From contig CAWCKM010000045.1 of assembly GCA_963796125.1 (NCBI GenBank), positions 1-64,000 of the forward strand: a stretch of DNA of 64,000 nt. Direction: 5' to 3'. Positions within the stretch are counted from its first letter, which is position 1. Every line of letters starts with the position of its first letter. The notes under the pieces were generated by a model. It made no database searches and was not told the DNA's origin. It saw nothing but the letters and a program-made list of their open reading frames with translations. The translations under genes and the position numbers were made by a program. Positions 37,935 through 46,844 of the stretch are shown piece after piece. The DNA comes from DASPRG01 sp963796125. Lineage in GTDB: Bacteria; Nitrospirota; Thermodesulfovibrionia; Thermodesulfovibrionales; SM23-35.

Positions 37935-38156
37935 GTGAGACCAAGACTGTATCTTCGCGTAGGTGATACAGTAAGACATCTTCATTATTCTGGATGGGGC
38001 AATGGGGAGGTCATAGAGGAGAAACATTCAGATCTTCCCGGTGGTCTATGCCTTGTAAGGGTCTTATTTGAGGACGGGATAGAGAGGGCCTTTATTAATG
38101 ACCTGAATAATCATTGCTGCTGTTTTTATGCAGGGCTGAGATTAAGCGGGCAATAA
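37935..38156 (+). CDS. DUF3553-type small protein
   Basis: A 73-residue protein starting at GTG 37935: YLRVGDTVRHLHYSGWGNGEVIEEK and VRVLFEDGIERAF resemble the DUF3553/CarD-like SH3-type barrel. The C-terminal NHCCCF is unusual. Function unknown. No clear ribosome site is present. Confidence 0.65.
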   Translation: MRPRLYLRVGDTVRHLHYSGWGNGEVIEEKHSDLPGGLCLVRVLFEDGIERAFINDLNNHCCCFYAGLRLSGQ

Positions 38157-38255
38157 CTACTTTCTTCAGGATTTTCCCAGGCAAGGGGAAATGAGTATAA
38201 AATAGGCTGCCTTGAGTTAATCAAATAAGACTGTATATTCTACGTAGAGGATTAA

Positions 38256-38750
38256 ATGGAAAAGAAGAAAGGTAATGAGTCTTACTATGACACTTTTGAA
38301 AGCCCATTAGGAACGCTCTACCTCGTTTTTGCCGGGAAAATCCTCATAGGAATTGCATTTAAAAGACCTACCGAAGTAATTCGTAAAGGAGAGGCGCCTT
38401 CTCTGATAAAGAAAGAGCTCAGGGAATATTTTGAAAACGGCAGGCAAGCGTTTACGCAGAAGATAGATTTTGCGAAAGGTACAGGATTCGATAGGAATGT
38501 CTGGCTTGCCCTCAAAGAAGTGCCGTATGGAGAGACAAGGACTTATAAGTGGCTTGCTGAAAAGCTTGGCAACCCAGCCGCCAGCAGGGCGGTTGGCCAG
38601 GCTCTCAGCAGAAATCCGATACCTATTCTCCTTCCCTGCCACCGAATTATTGAATCTGACGGCTCAATCGGTGGATATTCTGCCGGCAGTGATATCAAAA
38701 GGAGACTCCTTGAGATTGAATACTACATGAAGCTGGCAAAGAAGGAGTAA
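38256..38750 (+). CDS. ogt: Methylated-DNA--protein-cysteine methyltransferase
   Basis: A 164-residue Ogt/MGMT with the acceptor cysteine in ILLPCHRIIESDGSIGGYS and the helix-turn-helix region VPYGETRTYKWLAEKLGNPAASRAVGQAL. It removes O6-alkyl groups from guanine in a suicidal reaction. GAGGA precedes the ATG by six bases. It stands alone. Confidence 0.94.
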   Translation: MEKKKGNESYYDTFESPLGTLYLVFAGKILIGIAFKRPTEVIRKGEAPSLIKKELREYFENGRQAFTQKIDFAKGTGFDRNVWLALKEVPYGETRTYKWLAEKLGNPAASRAVGQALSRNPIPILLPCHRIIESDGSIGGYSAGSDIKRRLLEIEYYMKLAKKE

Positions 38751-38813
38751 GCCGACTGAATGTTTACCAAAAAAGGACTTGCATAATTCTTTGATTCTGG
38801 TAATATTAAACCC

Positions 38814-39065
38814 ATGGAAGTAAAGGTTGGCACTGTTTCCCATGTATTTAAGAAAATAGGGGTGGCAGTTTTAGACCTTTCAGAACCCCTTCAGGCCGGG
38901 GACACCATCCATATCACCGGACAACAAACTGATCTTACCCAAAAAGTCGAATCTATGCAGGTCGAGCACCAGAATGTTCAAAGAGCAGAAGTGGGTCAAT
39001 GCGTTGGATTGAAGGTAAGCGGCGAGGTTAGAGAACACGACCTTGTCTGTAAGGTGGTTGACTGA
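38814..39065 (+). CDS. Translation-elongation-factor-like small protein
   Basis: An 83-residue protein resembling domain 2 of EF-Tu: KVGTVSHVFKKIGVAVLDLSEPLQAGDTIHITG and VESMQVEHQNVQRAEVGQCVGLKV. Such stand-alone beta barrels are also found at the C-terminus of U32 peptidases. The role is unknown. It starts at ATG 38814 without a strong ribosome site. Confidence 0.8.
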   Translation: MEVKVGTVSHVFKKIGVAVLDLSEPLQAGDTIHITGQQTDLTQKVESMQVEHQNVQRAEVGQCVGLKVSGEVREHDLVCKVVD

Positions 39066-39121
39066 CAGACATTAGAGCCAAACTGCCCATTCTGATTTAG
39101 TGCCCTACATTTCTTTACGTT

Positions 39122-39222
39122 GTCATTCCTGCGAAAGCAGGAATCCACGCCCCCTAACCCCCTTACTAAGGGGGGGCTGTAGGGGGATGAATCCCTGGAT
39201 TCCGTGTCAAGCACGGAATGAC
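39122..39222. repeat. Nested palindromes: C/G-rich element inside a GTCATTCC element
   Basis: Outer arms are GTCATTCCTGCGAAAGCAGG plus AATCCA and TGGATTCCGTG...CACGGAATGAC. Inside lies CCCCCTAACCCCCTTACTAAGGGGGGG...AGGGGG (39149-39187). The nesting suggests that one element inserted into another. It lies just before cutA and extends its open frame backwards, but cutA starts after it. Confidence 0.75.
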
Positions 39223-39240
39223 ATTCATGGGAGGATATTA

Positions 39241-39555
39241 TTGGATGAGATTGTCGTCTTCATAACCGCTTCAGATGAAGAAGAAGCATCAAAAATAGCC
39301 AGAGCGCTTGTTGAAGAGAGGCTTGCAGGCTGTGTAAACATTATCAAAGACATCCGTTCCATCTATAGCTGGCAGGGGAAAATTGAGGATGAAAAGGAAG
39401 TTTTTATGGTTGTTAAGACCCAGAAGCCCCTCTTTGATTCCCTCATGAAAAGAGTAAAAGAATTGCATAGTTACACCGTCCCTGAGATAATCGCCCTTCC
39501 AATAATCCAGGGCTCAGAAGACTACCTGAAATGGCTTAAAGAGGTTACAGAATAA
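39241..39555 (+). CDS. cutA: Divalent-cation tolerance protein CutA
   Basis: A 104-residue trimeric CutA1: VVFITASDEEEASKIARALVEERLAGCVNII, IYSWQGKIEDEKEVFMVVKT, LHSYTVPEIIALPI. TTG at 39241 is chosen because GGGAGGA lies six bases upstream; the longer open frame to 39100 is repeat sequence. CutA binds copper and is linked to metal tolerance, though its role is debated. Confidence 0.92.
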   Translation: MDEIVVFITASDEEEASKIARALVEERLAGCVNIIKDIRSIYSWQGKIEDEKEVFMVVKTQKPLFDSLMKRVKELHSYTVPEIIALPIIQGSEDYLKWLKEVTE

Positions 39556-39569
39556 GGATTTTCTCAAAA

Positions 39570-39585
39570 TGTTCCACGTGGAACA
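39570..39585. promoter_or_regulatory. parS site 1 (ParB binding)
   Basis: TGTTCCACGTGGAACA, a perfect 16-bp palindrome fitting the bacterial parS consensus TGTTNCACGTGNAACA. Confidence 0.88.
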
Positions 39586-39640
39586 TTTTATTATGTTTAC
39601 CGTCTTTGCTTTGGGAGACAAAATGCCCTCATCGAGCTAT

Positions 39641-39656
39641 TGTTCCACGTGGAACA
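39641..39656. promoter_or_regulatory. parS site 2 (ParB binding)
   Basis: A second exact copy of TGTTCCACGTGGAACA, 71 bases from the first, in the gap between cutA and ccdA. The parAB genes are 9 kb to the left. Confidence 0.88.
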
Positions 39657-39667
39657 ATTTGAGGAAA

Positions 39668-40395
39668 TCATCGGAAGGGGATATTGAAATCAGGGAAAAG
39701 TCTTGATATCTCACGTACTTTATTACTGAGGAGCATGATTCCAAATATAATGAGGAGCAGGCCGCTTGAAAGCATGATTACCCGCATGAACCTGTAAAGT
39801 ACTTTGGAATAGCTAAGAAAGGTATTTAAGGCGAGGGAAGACAGGAAGAAGGGCAGGCCAAGGCCAAGGGAATAAACGGATAGAAGCTTGAGACCATAGG
39901 AGGTTGACCCTTCTGATGCTGCATAAAGGAGTATTGTTCCCAGTATAGGCCCTATACAGGGCGACCAGGCAGCAGCAAAGGTCATTCCGACAAGGAAAGA
40001 GCCTAAGTATCCTGCTGGTTTCCCATGGAGATGGAGTCTTTTCTCTTTGAGGAAAAGATCAAGCTTTGATAATGCCTGAAATAAAAAGACCAAAGATTAT
40101 TACGAGGATTCCGCCGACTATCCTTATCCATTCCTGATACTTATAAAGAAGCTGCCCGAAAAAAGAAGAGGAAGCGCCCAGGGAGATAAAGACTGCTGAG
40201 AACCCGGCTACAAAGGCAAGAGAGTTCGTTATGGTGAGGAATCTTACCCTTTTTCTGTCTTTCTCGGAAGTAAGCTGTTCAAAAGATATCCCTGTAATAA
40301 AAGAAACATAAGATGGTAAGAAGAGGAAGGACACAAGGGGAGAGAAAGGATAAGATACCAGCAAGAAAGGCCATCGGAATGCTTATGTCTTTCAT
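39668..40395 (-). CDS. ccdA: CcdA-type cytochrome c biogenesis protein (frameshifted)
   Basis: The joined frames give about 240 residues with six membrane segments: AFLAGILSFLSPCVLPLLPSY (first active cysteine in SPC), and AAAWSPCIGPILGTILLYAA (second). Breaks are near 40315 and 40075. CcdA moves electrons across the membrane to keep apocytochrome cysteines reduced; it fits the presence of the eight-haem cytochrome. The ATG at 40395 (KDISIPMAF) is inferred from the family. Confidence 0.85.
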
Positions 40396-40416
40396 CGTGC
40401 ATTCCTTCCTGCAGGT

Positions 40417-40914
40417 TTATGGTACAGCACACTCAGAGGTATCGCCCTTTATCTTTTCTATGGCGTGAGGTATAACGTCGAGTATGGTTTCGAGATTTTC
40501 TCGGACTGCTTTTGGACTACCTGGGAGGTTGATTATTAATGTATTTCCTTTTATTCCGGCTACGGCCCTCGAGAGTGCGGCTCTTCGGGTCTTTTTGAAA
40601 CTTTCAAACCGCATCAGCTCGGCAATTCCTAAAACCTCTTTATCAATAACCTCTAATGTTGCATCAGGGGTAACATCCCTCGGGGCAAGTCCTGTCCCCC
40701 CGGTTGTGAGTATCAAATCAACCTTTCCACAGAACTGGATGAGTTTTTCTTTTATGAGGTCCTTCTCATCAGGAAGGATTTCATAAAATTTCAGATCAGC
40801 GCCAATAGGTTTTAGGATATCAGCAATCAGAGGTCCGCTGAGGTCTTCCCGTTCGCCTTTTGAACCTTTATCGCTCAAAGTTAAAACAGCAACAGTTATC
40901 ATTCGGTTAGTCAT
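40417..40914 (-). CDS. mogA: Molybdopterin adenylyltransferase MogA-like
   Basis: A 165-residue MogA/MoaB protein: VAVLTLSDKGSKGEREDLSGP, LILTTGGTGLAPRDVTP, and INLPGSPKAVRENLE. It adenylates molybdopterin during molybdenum cofactor synthesis. Its neighbour encodes a MOSC protein, another molybdenum-cofactor-linked family. The order MOSC-mogA is common. Confidence 0.93.
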   Translation of the reverse strand: MTNRMITVAVLTLSDKGSKGEREDLSGPLIADILKPIGADLKFYEILPDEKDLIKEKLIQFCGKVDLILTTGGTGLAPRDVTPDATLEVIDKEVLGIAELMRFESFKKTRRAALSRAVAGIKGNTLIINLPGSPKAVRENLETILDVIPHAIEKIKGDTSECAVP

Positions 40915-40956
40915 TAGTCAGTATTCAATAGTAAGTATTCAGAATAATACTTATTA

Positions 40957-41412
40957 TCACTGTTTACTGTCTACTGATATGCTGACTACTATTTCGTCTC
41001 CTACTTTTATCTTTCCACCCTTCAACACCTTTACAAAAATTCCCTCTTTTGGCATGACACAATCACCTGCCAGATAATAAATGGCACATCGTGTATGGCA
41101 TTCTTTTCCTATCTGGCTAACTTCTGCTTCTACATCTCCAATTTTCATCTGTGTACCAATAGGAAGCGTTACAAGATCGATACCTTCTGTTGTAATATTT
41201 TCTGCAAAATCGCCTGGCTTGACCTTAAGGCCGAGGTCTTGCATCTTCTTGATACTTTCGAGGGCAAGGAGGCTAATTTGCCTGTGCCATGTGCTTGAAG
41301 CATGGGCATCACCTTTAATTCCATGATCTGTGATGATCTCTGCTTCCTTTACAGGCTTTTTTCGCATGCCTTTCTTATCACTTATATTTATGGAGACGAC
41401 TTTAGCTTTCAT
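40957..41412 (-). CDS. MOSC domain protein
   Basis: A 151-residue stand-alone MOSC domain: GIKGDAHASSTWHRQISLL, PGDFAENITTEGID, GKECHTRCAIYYLAGDC. The conserved cysteine (ECHTRC) is present. MOSC proteins bind or transfer sulfur to molybdenum cofactor. Forty-two bases before mogA; the spacer has AGTAAGTATT repeats. Confidence 0.9.
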   Translation of the reverse strand: MKAKVVSINISDKKGMRKKPVKEAEIITDHGIKGDAHASSTWHRQISLLALESIKKMQDLGLKVKPGDFAENITTEGIDLVTLPIGTQMKIGDVEAEVSQIGKECHTRCAIYYLAGDCVMPKEGIFVKVLKGGKIKVGDEIVVSISVDSKQ

Positions 41413-41444
41413 TTTCCCTCAACTACTGACTACCTTTTTAATAA

Positions 41445-42704
41445 TTATGTTCCCATTTCCCAGCTATGAAGATAGCTGTTCTGCTCCTTTGTTAAGGTAT
41501 CTATTTTTATTCCCATGGCTTTAAGTTTGAGTCTTGCAATCTCCCTGTCAATCTCTTCCGGGACAGTATAGACCTTTTTCCCGAGGTTTTTATAATTCTT
41601 TGTAATATATTCAGCACAGAGTGCCTGGTTTGCAAAGCTCATATCCATTACCCCGGAAGGATGCCCCTCTGCTGCTGAGAGATTAATCAGCCTGCCTTCA
41701 GCAAGGAGGTATATCTTCCTGTTGTTTTTCAGGGTATATTCTTCGACAGAATCCCTTATAACTCTTTTATTTTTCGACATTTTTTCGAGATCTTCTATCG
41801 CTATTTCTACATTGAAATGGCCGGCATTAGAGAGTATCGCACCATCCTTCAAAAGAGAGAAACATTCTTTTGAGATGACATTGATATCTCCTGTTGCTGT
41901 TACAAAGATATCTCCCATCTCTGAAGCCTCTTTTATCGGCATTACCTCAAAACCGTCCATTGTAGCCTCAAGAGCCCTTAAGGGGTTAATCTCTGTGATG
42001 ATTACCTTTGCCCCCATGCCCTTTGCTCTCATAGCTATTCCCTTGCCGCACCAGCCATATCCTGAGACAACAAAATAGGAACCAGAAATTAACCTGTTGG
42101 TGGCCCTCAGTATTCCGTCAATCGTAGACTGACCTGTGCCATAACGGTTATCAAAAAGATATTTTGTGTATGCATCATTGACTGCTATTATCGGATATTT
42201 TAAAAATCCCTTTTCGGCCATCGCCCTTAACCGTATTACTCCAGTTGTTGTCTCCTCAGTGCCTCCTATAACACCTTGCGATAGTCCTTTTTTTTCTTTA
42301 TGGAGCGTTGAGACGAGATCAGCACCGTCATCCATAGTAATATGAGGCCTTAACAACAAAGCGCTACTGATATGTCTATAATAACTTCTCCTGTCTTCTC
42401 CCCTGATTGCAAAAACAGGGAGCTTGGAGAATTTAACGAGTGAGGCAGCAACATCATCCTGTGTGCTCAAGGGATTCGATGCACAGAGAGAGACTGCTGC
42501 ACCTCCTGCCTTTAACGTTTCCATAAGGATGGCTGTCTCTGTTGTAACATGGAGGCATGCAGAGAGCCTGAAACCTTTCAGAGGTTTTTCTCTGTGAAAG
42601 CGTTCCTGAATACTTTTGAGAACGGGCATTTCCTTAGCAGCCCACTCAATCCGTAACTTGCCTTTCTTTGCTAAATCGATATCTTTTATGTCATAGTTTG
42701 CCAT
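41445..42704 (-). CDS. ahcY: Adenosylhomocysteinase
   Basis: Intact, 419 residues. VVSGYGWCGKGIAMRAKGMGAKVIITE is the NAD site; DNRYGTGQSTIDGILRATN and AAEGHPSGVMDMSFANQAL are further signatures. It splits S-adenosylhomocysteine to homocysteine and adenosine. It is next to metK, so the pair handles the two ends of the methyl cycle. GGAGAAG precedes the ATG. Confidence 0.96.
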   Translation of the reverse strand: MANYDIKDIDLAKKGKLRIEWAAKEMPVLKSIQERFHREKPLKGFRLSACLHVTTETAILMETLKAGGAAVSLCASNPLSTQDDVAASLVKFSKLPVFAIRGEDRRSYYRHISSALLLRPHITMDDGADLVSTLHKEKKGLSQGVIGGTEETTTGVIRLRAMAEKGFLKYPIIAVNDAYTKYLFDNRYGTGQSTIDGILRATNRLISGSYFVVSGYGWCGKGIAMRAKGMGAKVIITEINPLRALEATMDGFEVMPIKEASEMGDIFVTATGDINVISKECFSLLKDGAILSNAGHFNVEIAIEDLEKMSKNKRVIRDSVEEYTLKNNRKIYLLAEGRLINLSAAEGHPSGVMDMSFANQALCAEYITKNYKNLGKKVYTVPEEIDREIARLKLKAMGIKIDTLTKEQNSYLHSWEMGT

Positions 42705-42776
42705 CTCTTCTCCGTCAATCGTAATGTGTAATTAAGTGATGCGTAATGAGTTAATAAAACCGGTCACTCTTTCCTA

Positions 42777-43928
42777 TTATAAACCTACCCCTTTTCTAAA
42801 AATATCCACTCTGTCTGTTTTTTCCCATGTAAAATCAGGATCATTCCTTCCAAAGTGACCATAGGCTGCTGTCTTCTTGAAAATAGGTCTCCTGAGATCA
42901 AGAGTCTCAATCATACCTTTTGGTGAAAGATCGAAATTCTTCCTGATAATTCGAACTATATCTTCAGAAGGCATCCTGCCTGTCCCAAATGTATCCACGA
43001 GAACAGATACCGGTTCAGGCATACCAATGGCATAAGCCATCTGCAACTGGACTCTGTCAGCAATGCCGGAAGCAACGATATTTTTTGCTATATACCTCGA
43101 CATGTAAGCGCCTGACCTGTCCACTTTTGTAGGGTCTTTACCGGAGAAAGAGCCGCCACCATGGCTTCCAACACCACCATAACTATCAACGATAATTTTT
43201 CTGCCTGTAAGACCAGTGTCACCCATCGGTCCTCCAACAACAAAACGGCCTGTCGGATTTACATAATATTTCACATGCTCTTCATCAAGAATCTCCGGGG
43301 GAATTGTCGGCTTAATTACCTTCTCGATAATGTCTTCTGTCATGTCTTTAAGGGTAACTTCAGGGCTATGCTGGGCAGAAATGACTATGCTGTCAATCCT
43401 GATTGGTTTACCATCCCTGTACTCGACCGTTACCTGTGTTTTGCCATCAGGTCGTAAGTAGCCGATGATGTCCCGTTTTCTGACCTCTGCCAGTTTCATA
43501 GCGAGTTTATGGGCGAGAATGATCGGCATAGGCATAAGCTCTTCTGTCTCATTGCAGGCAAAGCCGAACATCAGACCCTGATCGCCGGCACCACCTATAT
43601 CAACACCCAGAGCAATGTCTGAAGACTGCTCATGAATTGACGTAATCACGGCGCATGTCTCATAATCGAACCCGTATTTTGCCCTTGTATACCCGATTCC
43701 CCGGATAGTCTCTCTCACAATATCAGGGATCTCGACATAGCAGTTTGTTGTTATCTCACCGGCAACAAAGGCTAATCCTGTCGTGACGAGGGTCTCACAT
43801 GCAACTCTTCCAGTCTTATCCTCAGCAATAATCGCATCCAGGATTGCATCAGAGATCTGATCTGCTATCTTATCCGGATGTCCTTCTGTTACAGACTCTG
43901 AAGTAAAGAAATAGTTCTTGACCAACAT
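42777..43928 (-). CDS. metK: S-adenosylmethionine synthetase
   Basis: Intact, 383 residues: TSESVTEGHPDKIADQISDA, GAGDQGLMFGFACNETEELMP and GGGSFSGKDPTKVDRSGAYM. It makes SAM from methionine and ATP. GGGGGCGAAG is a good ribosome site. It is likely co-transcribed with ahcY (72-base gap). I see no SAM riboswitch before it. Confidence 0.97.
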   Translation of the reverse strand: MLVKNYFFTSESVTEGHPDKIADQISDAILDAIIAEDKTGRVACETLVTTGLAFVAGEITTNCYVEIPDIVRETIRGIGYTRAKYGFDYETCAVITSIHEQSSDIALGVDIGGAGDQGLMFGFACNETEELMPMPIILAHKLAMKLAEVRKRDIIGYLRPDGKTQVTVEYRDGKPIRIDSIVISAQHSPEVTLKDMTEDIIEKVIKPTIPPEILDEEHVKYYVNPTGRFVVGGPMGDTGLTGRKIIVDSYGGVGSHGGGSFSGKDPTKVDRSGAYMSRYIAKNIVASGIADRVQLQMAYAIGMPEPVSVLVDTFGTGRMPSEDIVRIIRKNFDLSPKGMIETLDLRRPIFKKTAAYGHFGRNDPDFTWEKTDRVDIFRKGVGL

Positions 43929-43965
43929 CTTCGCCCCCTATAAGCAAATCTTTAACTGTTCTATT

Positions 43966-44812
43966 TTAGTATATTTTTTCTTTTTTTATCGCATCTGCAA
44001 CTTTTGCAACTTTTACCATCTCTTTTACATCATGGGCACGAATGATATTTGCTCCATTCATGATAGAAATGGCAACGGCTGCTGCAGTGCCTTCAAGCCT
44101 TTCTGTAACAGGACATCTCCAAGGATTTTCCCTATGAATGCCTTTCTTGATGGACCAATAAGGATTGGCTTGTCTCAATGAGTTAAATTCATGGAGGTTA
44201 TTGATTATCTCGAAGGTTCTGTTCAAAGGTCTTTCCGAATCCTATCCCCGGATCAATTATTATCTTGTCCTCTGAAATTCCTGCCTGTCTTGCTATTATC
44301 ATCCCGGTTCTCAGATAGTCCATTATCTCAGGTATCAATGCCTCATAAACAGGATTCTGTTGCATATCCCTTGGAGTTCCTTTTACATGCATAATCACCA
44401 CAGGGACTTTATATTCAGAAACTACCTCTGGCATTTTAGGGTCAAATCTCAAACCGCTTATATCATTCACCATGGATGCACCCGCATCCAATGCCCTTTT
44501 TGCGACTTCTGACTTGTAAGTATCAATGCAAAGAGGAATTTTGATTCCTCTTGAAAGGGCTTCAATGACAGGGATTGTGCGCCTTAACTCTTCCTCAATG
44601 GTGATAGGCTCCGAGCCAGGCCTTGTTGATTCACCCCCTATGTCAATGATATCAGCGCCTTCTTCGACCATCTGGAAGGCACGTTTGACTGCTGTAGACT
44701 TATCGAAGTATAAGCCTCCATCAGAAAAGGAATCAGGAGTAACATTGAGAATCCCCATTATATAGGTCTTTTTAGAGAAGTCGAAGCAGAAATTTCTCCA
44801 GGAAAGTTTCAT
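43966..44812 (-). CDS. folP: Dihydropteroate synthase (frameshifted)
   Basis: GILNVTPDSFSDGG, DIIDIGGESTRPGSEP, DAGASMVNDISGLRFD, KIIIDPGIGFGKTFEQNL and TERLEGTAAAVAISIMNGANIIRAHDV cover the full TIM-barrel enzyme of about 275 residues. Breaks lie near 44210 and inside 44110-44165 (LIGPSRKAFIGKI restored by two small shifts). It makes 7,8-dihydropteroate in folate synthesis. Its 5' third is duplicated at 176-490. Confidence 0.9.
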
Positions 44813-44830
44813 GGTTTATTTTATTACATT

Positions 44831-45304
44831 TTACTCAGGGGAAGAAGGAAGGTTTTTAAGAATTACCGGGAGAATTTTTTCAAGGAATTCGGAAGGAGTC
44901 ACGATTTTGAAAGGATACTTCCCTCTTTTGCTTGGTCTCACAAAATCCTTTTTATCTCCTGTAACAAGAAAATCCACTTTCCCTGTTATGGCTGATGCGA
45001 GGACAGGGGCGTCTTTATCAGAGATATGTCCTGATAGATCCCTTATCTTTTTTAATGGTGGCAGAGGGATGATTTCAAGATTCAGTTTAGGAAGATACTC
45101 ATTATACAAGGAGAGTACTTCCGGCATTTTTTTCTTGATGTTCCGTTCAATTTCGATAATATTGTATTGCCCTGTCATTCCGGCAAGAACGGGTAGGTCA
45201 AGGCAGAGAAGATCAAGAATGATACGAGGTGCTCCCTTGTCAGAAAAGAGACCCGATATTATTACATTTGAATCGAGGAAGATCTTAACCTCTTTTTTTG
45301 CCAT
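44831..45304 (-). CDS. PIN-domain ribonuclease toxin (type II toxin-antitoxin)
   Basis: A 157-residue PIN protein: KIFLDSNVIISGLFS holds the first acidic residue; SDKDAPVLASAITGKVDFLVTGDKKDF holds the others. The family cleaves tRNA or mRNA. It overlaps the AbrB-type antitoxin by 20 bases. Its C-terminus (LEKILPVILKNL) is also found at the start of the window. Confidence 0.9.
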   Translation of the reverse strand: MAKKEVKIFLDSNVIISGLFSDKGAPRIILDLLCLDLPVLAGMTGQYNIIEIERNIKKKMPEVLSLYNEYLPKLNLEIIPLPPLKKIRDLSGHISDKDAPVLASAITGKVDFLVTGDKKDFVRPSKRGKYPFKIVTPSEFLEKILPVILKNLPSSPE

Positions 45305-45572
45305 AGGTCTCTTTGTAAAGGATTTCCCTCTCTTCTTTAAGCCCCGCCAAGAGCTTATCGAGGGAAAGGCCGGATGCCTTCAGTAGTTTCCTTATTTGCC
45401 TTCTCGCTTCATCAAGTTCGAGTCTTTTTGGTGTGATGATAAGAGAATCTCCCACAGGGATTATAGTAACCACCTGTCCCTCTTCAAGATGGCTCATCTC
45501 CCTTATTTTTTTCGGTATGGTTAACTGGCCGCGGGATTTTATTTCTGCAACTGATACTTTGGCAGATTCCAT
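45285..45572 (-). CDS. AbrB/SpoVT-type antitoxin
   Basis: A 95-residue antitoxin with the swapped-hairpin DNA-binding domain IKSRGQLTIPKKIREMSHLEEGQVVTII, then a helical tail that should neutralise the PIN toxin. The ATG has GGAGG eight bases upstream. It probably represses its own operon. Confidence 0.9.
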   Translation of the reverse strand: MESAKVSVAEIKSRGQLTIPKKIREMSHLEEGQVVTIIPVGDSLIITPKRLELDEARRQIRKLLKASGLSLDKLLAGLKEEREILYKETYGKKRG

Positions 45573-45763
45573 TTAAACCTCCAATAATTTCAGATTTTAT
45601 GAAATCAGAATATCATAATTCAGAATAATATGCAAATGCTTAGATGCCGGTTGTCCCGATGTTTGTGTCCCTAATTTTGTTTGACAGAAAGAGGGATTTG
45701 TTATATTCTTTAACTAACCTGAGGATCTGTTATGGGGTAAAGAAGCGTCTTTTAGATTGCAAA

Positions 45764-45880
45764 TTATTTACCATCAGTTTCTGGTACTTTGTCCTGAATA
45801 ATCCAGTCAGAAGATTTTTGCATTTTCACAAATTCTTCATAACCCTCAATCAGAATGTCTAAAAGATATGAAAGAGAAGG
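45764..45880 (-). other. Possible C-terminal coding fragment
   Basis: An open stretch on the minus strand reads LLDILIEGYEEFVKMQKSSD then WIIQDKVPETDGK and a stop at 45764. The composition looks protein-like, but no start or family is clear. It may be the tail of a lost gene in this accessory gap. Confidence 0.25.
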
Positions 45881-45887
45881 AAAATAG

Positions 45888-46121
45888 AACCGTCCGTATT
45901 TCCATTTTCTTTTTGATGATCCTTTTCACATCTCAATGATGGACAAGAGATTTGATTACTTTGAGGAAAGATGGATAACCATTGGTTCTTCAAAAAACAA
46001 AAGAGTCATAGTAATAGGCCATCTCTATTTTTTAAAAGAGGATGGTGAGGAGGTTATGAGAATCATAACGGCAAGAAAAGCCACCAAAAAAGAAAAAGAA
46101 CAATATGTTACAACTGCGTGA
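45888..46121 (+). pseudogene. BrnT-like toxin remnant
   Basis: The frame gives FDDPFHIS, then FDYFEERWITIGSSKNKRVIVIGHLYF and RIITARKATKKEKEQY, which is the conserved C-terminal two-thirds of BrnT ribonuclease toxins. The N-terminal part is missing or out of frame, and no BrnA antitoxin follows. It is probably inactive. Confidence 0.65.
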
Positions 46122-46146
46122 GATCCTGAAACGAGTTCAGGATGAC
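46121..46146. repeat. Short palindrome after the BrnT remnant
   Basis: ATCCTGAA and TTCAGGAT arms flank ACGAG. Overlaps the BrnT stop. Common dispersed motif; the rest of the gap to 46319 shows no gene. Confidence 0.5.
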
Positions 46147-46319
46147 TATTGTCGGACAGCCTGCATCTATAGAGAGGATAGTCTTCACACAGTGTGACAG
46201 TGAGCACAGAAAGGGCGAAATCTTCTGAGGAAAATATATACGTCTTGTGATAGCAATATCTTGACAAATTAATAGCAATAAGTAACTATAAAACAGGTGT
46301 AAAAGCTTGATTTATTCTT

Positions 46320-46842
46320 ATGAAGAAGGGTGAGATGGCTTTCATGAAAGGGAGATACGATCTAATCAGAAACAAAAAAGGGCAAACGATGGTTGAGTTT
46401 GCGCTGATTGGAATCCTGCTTTTTGGTCTGGTTTTCGCCGTGATTGATTTCGGCTACATGTTCTATGTTAACCTCACCATGCAGCATGCTGTGCGGGAGG
46501 GGGCACGCTATGCCATTACAGGAAGTAGTGATGGCAGTTGTGGCGGTACAGTGCGTTCTTGTGCGGTGGCTAAAATTAGAAATAGCTCTGTCGGTCTCTG
46601 CGACAAAAACCCCTGTAACTTTACCTTCTACACCTTAGAGAGCGGGAGCCCTGTCCGAACTTCCTACAGATCCCAATGACCCGGGGAGTTCAGTTGTCGG
46701 CGGATCTTCGGAGCTAATCATGATAAGAGTTGCTTATTCCTGGCCGCTTTTAACGCCAATTGTAAAGCCCTTCTTCCCTGATGGAAAATACAGTTTCACT
46801 GTCGGAGCAACCATGCTAACTGAGCCCTTCCCGGGATCGTGA
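46320..46842 (+). CDS. TadE-like pilus assembly protein 1 (frameshifted)
   Basis: RNKKGQTMVEFALIGILLFGLVFAVIDFGYMFYVNLTMQHAVREGARYA is a classical TadE N-terminus: a short basic lead, GQxMVEFAL and a hydrophobic helix. After a break near 46660 the frame continues DPNDPGSSVVGGSSELIMIRVAYSW to GATMLTEPFPGS. TadE pseudopilins belong to the Tad/Flp pilus system. The next gene starts with overlap at 46839-46845. Confidence 0.85.
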
Positions 46843-46844
46843 GA

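Noticed and set aside
39100..39240. Upstream extension of cutA
   Set aside because: It is made of nested repeats; a strong GGGAGGA site supports the TTG at 39241.
43929..43965. SAM or SAH riboswitch before metK/ahcY
   Set aside because: The spacers are too short (37 and 72 bases) and show no riboswitch core.
45644..45862. 72-codon plus-strand frame
   Set aside because: No ribosome site or protein-like pattern; the opposite strand holds a more plausible fragment.
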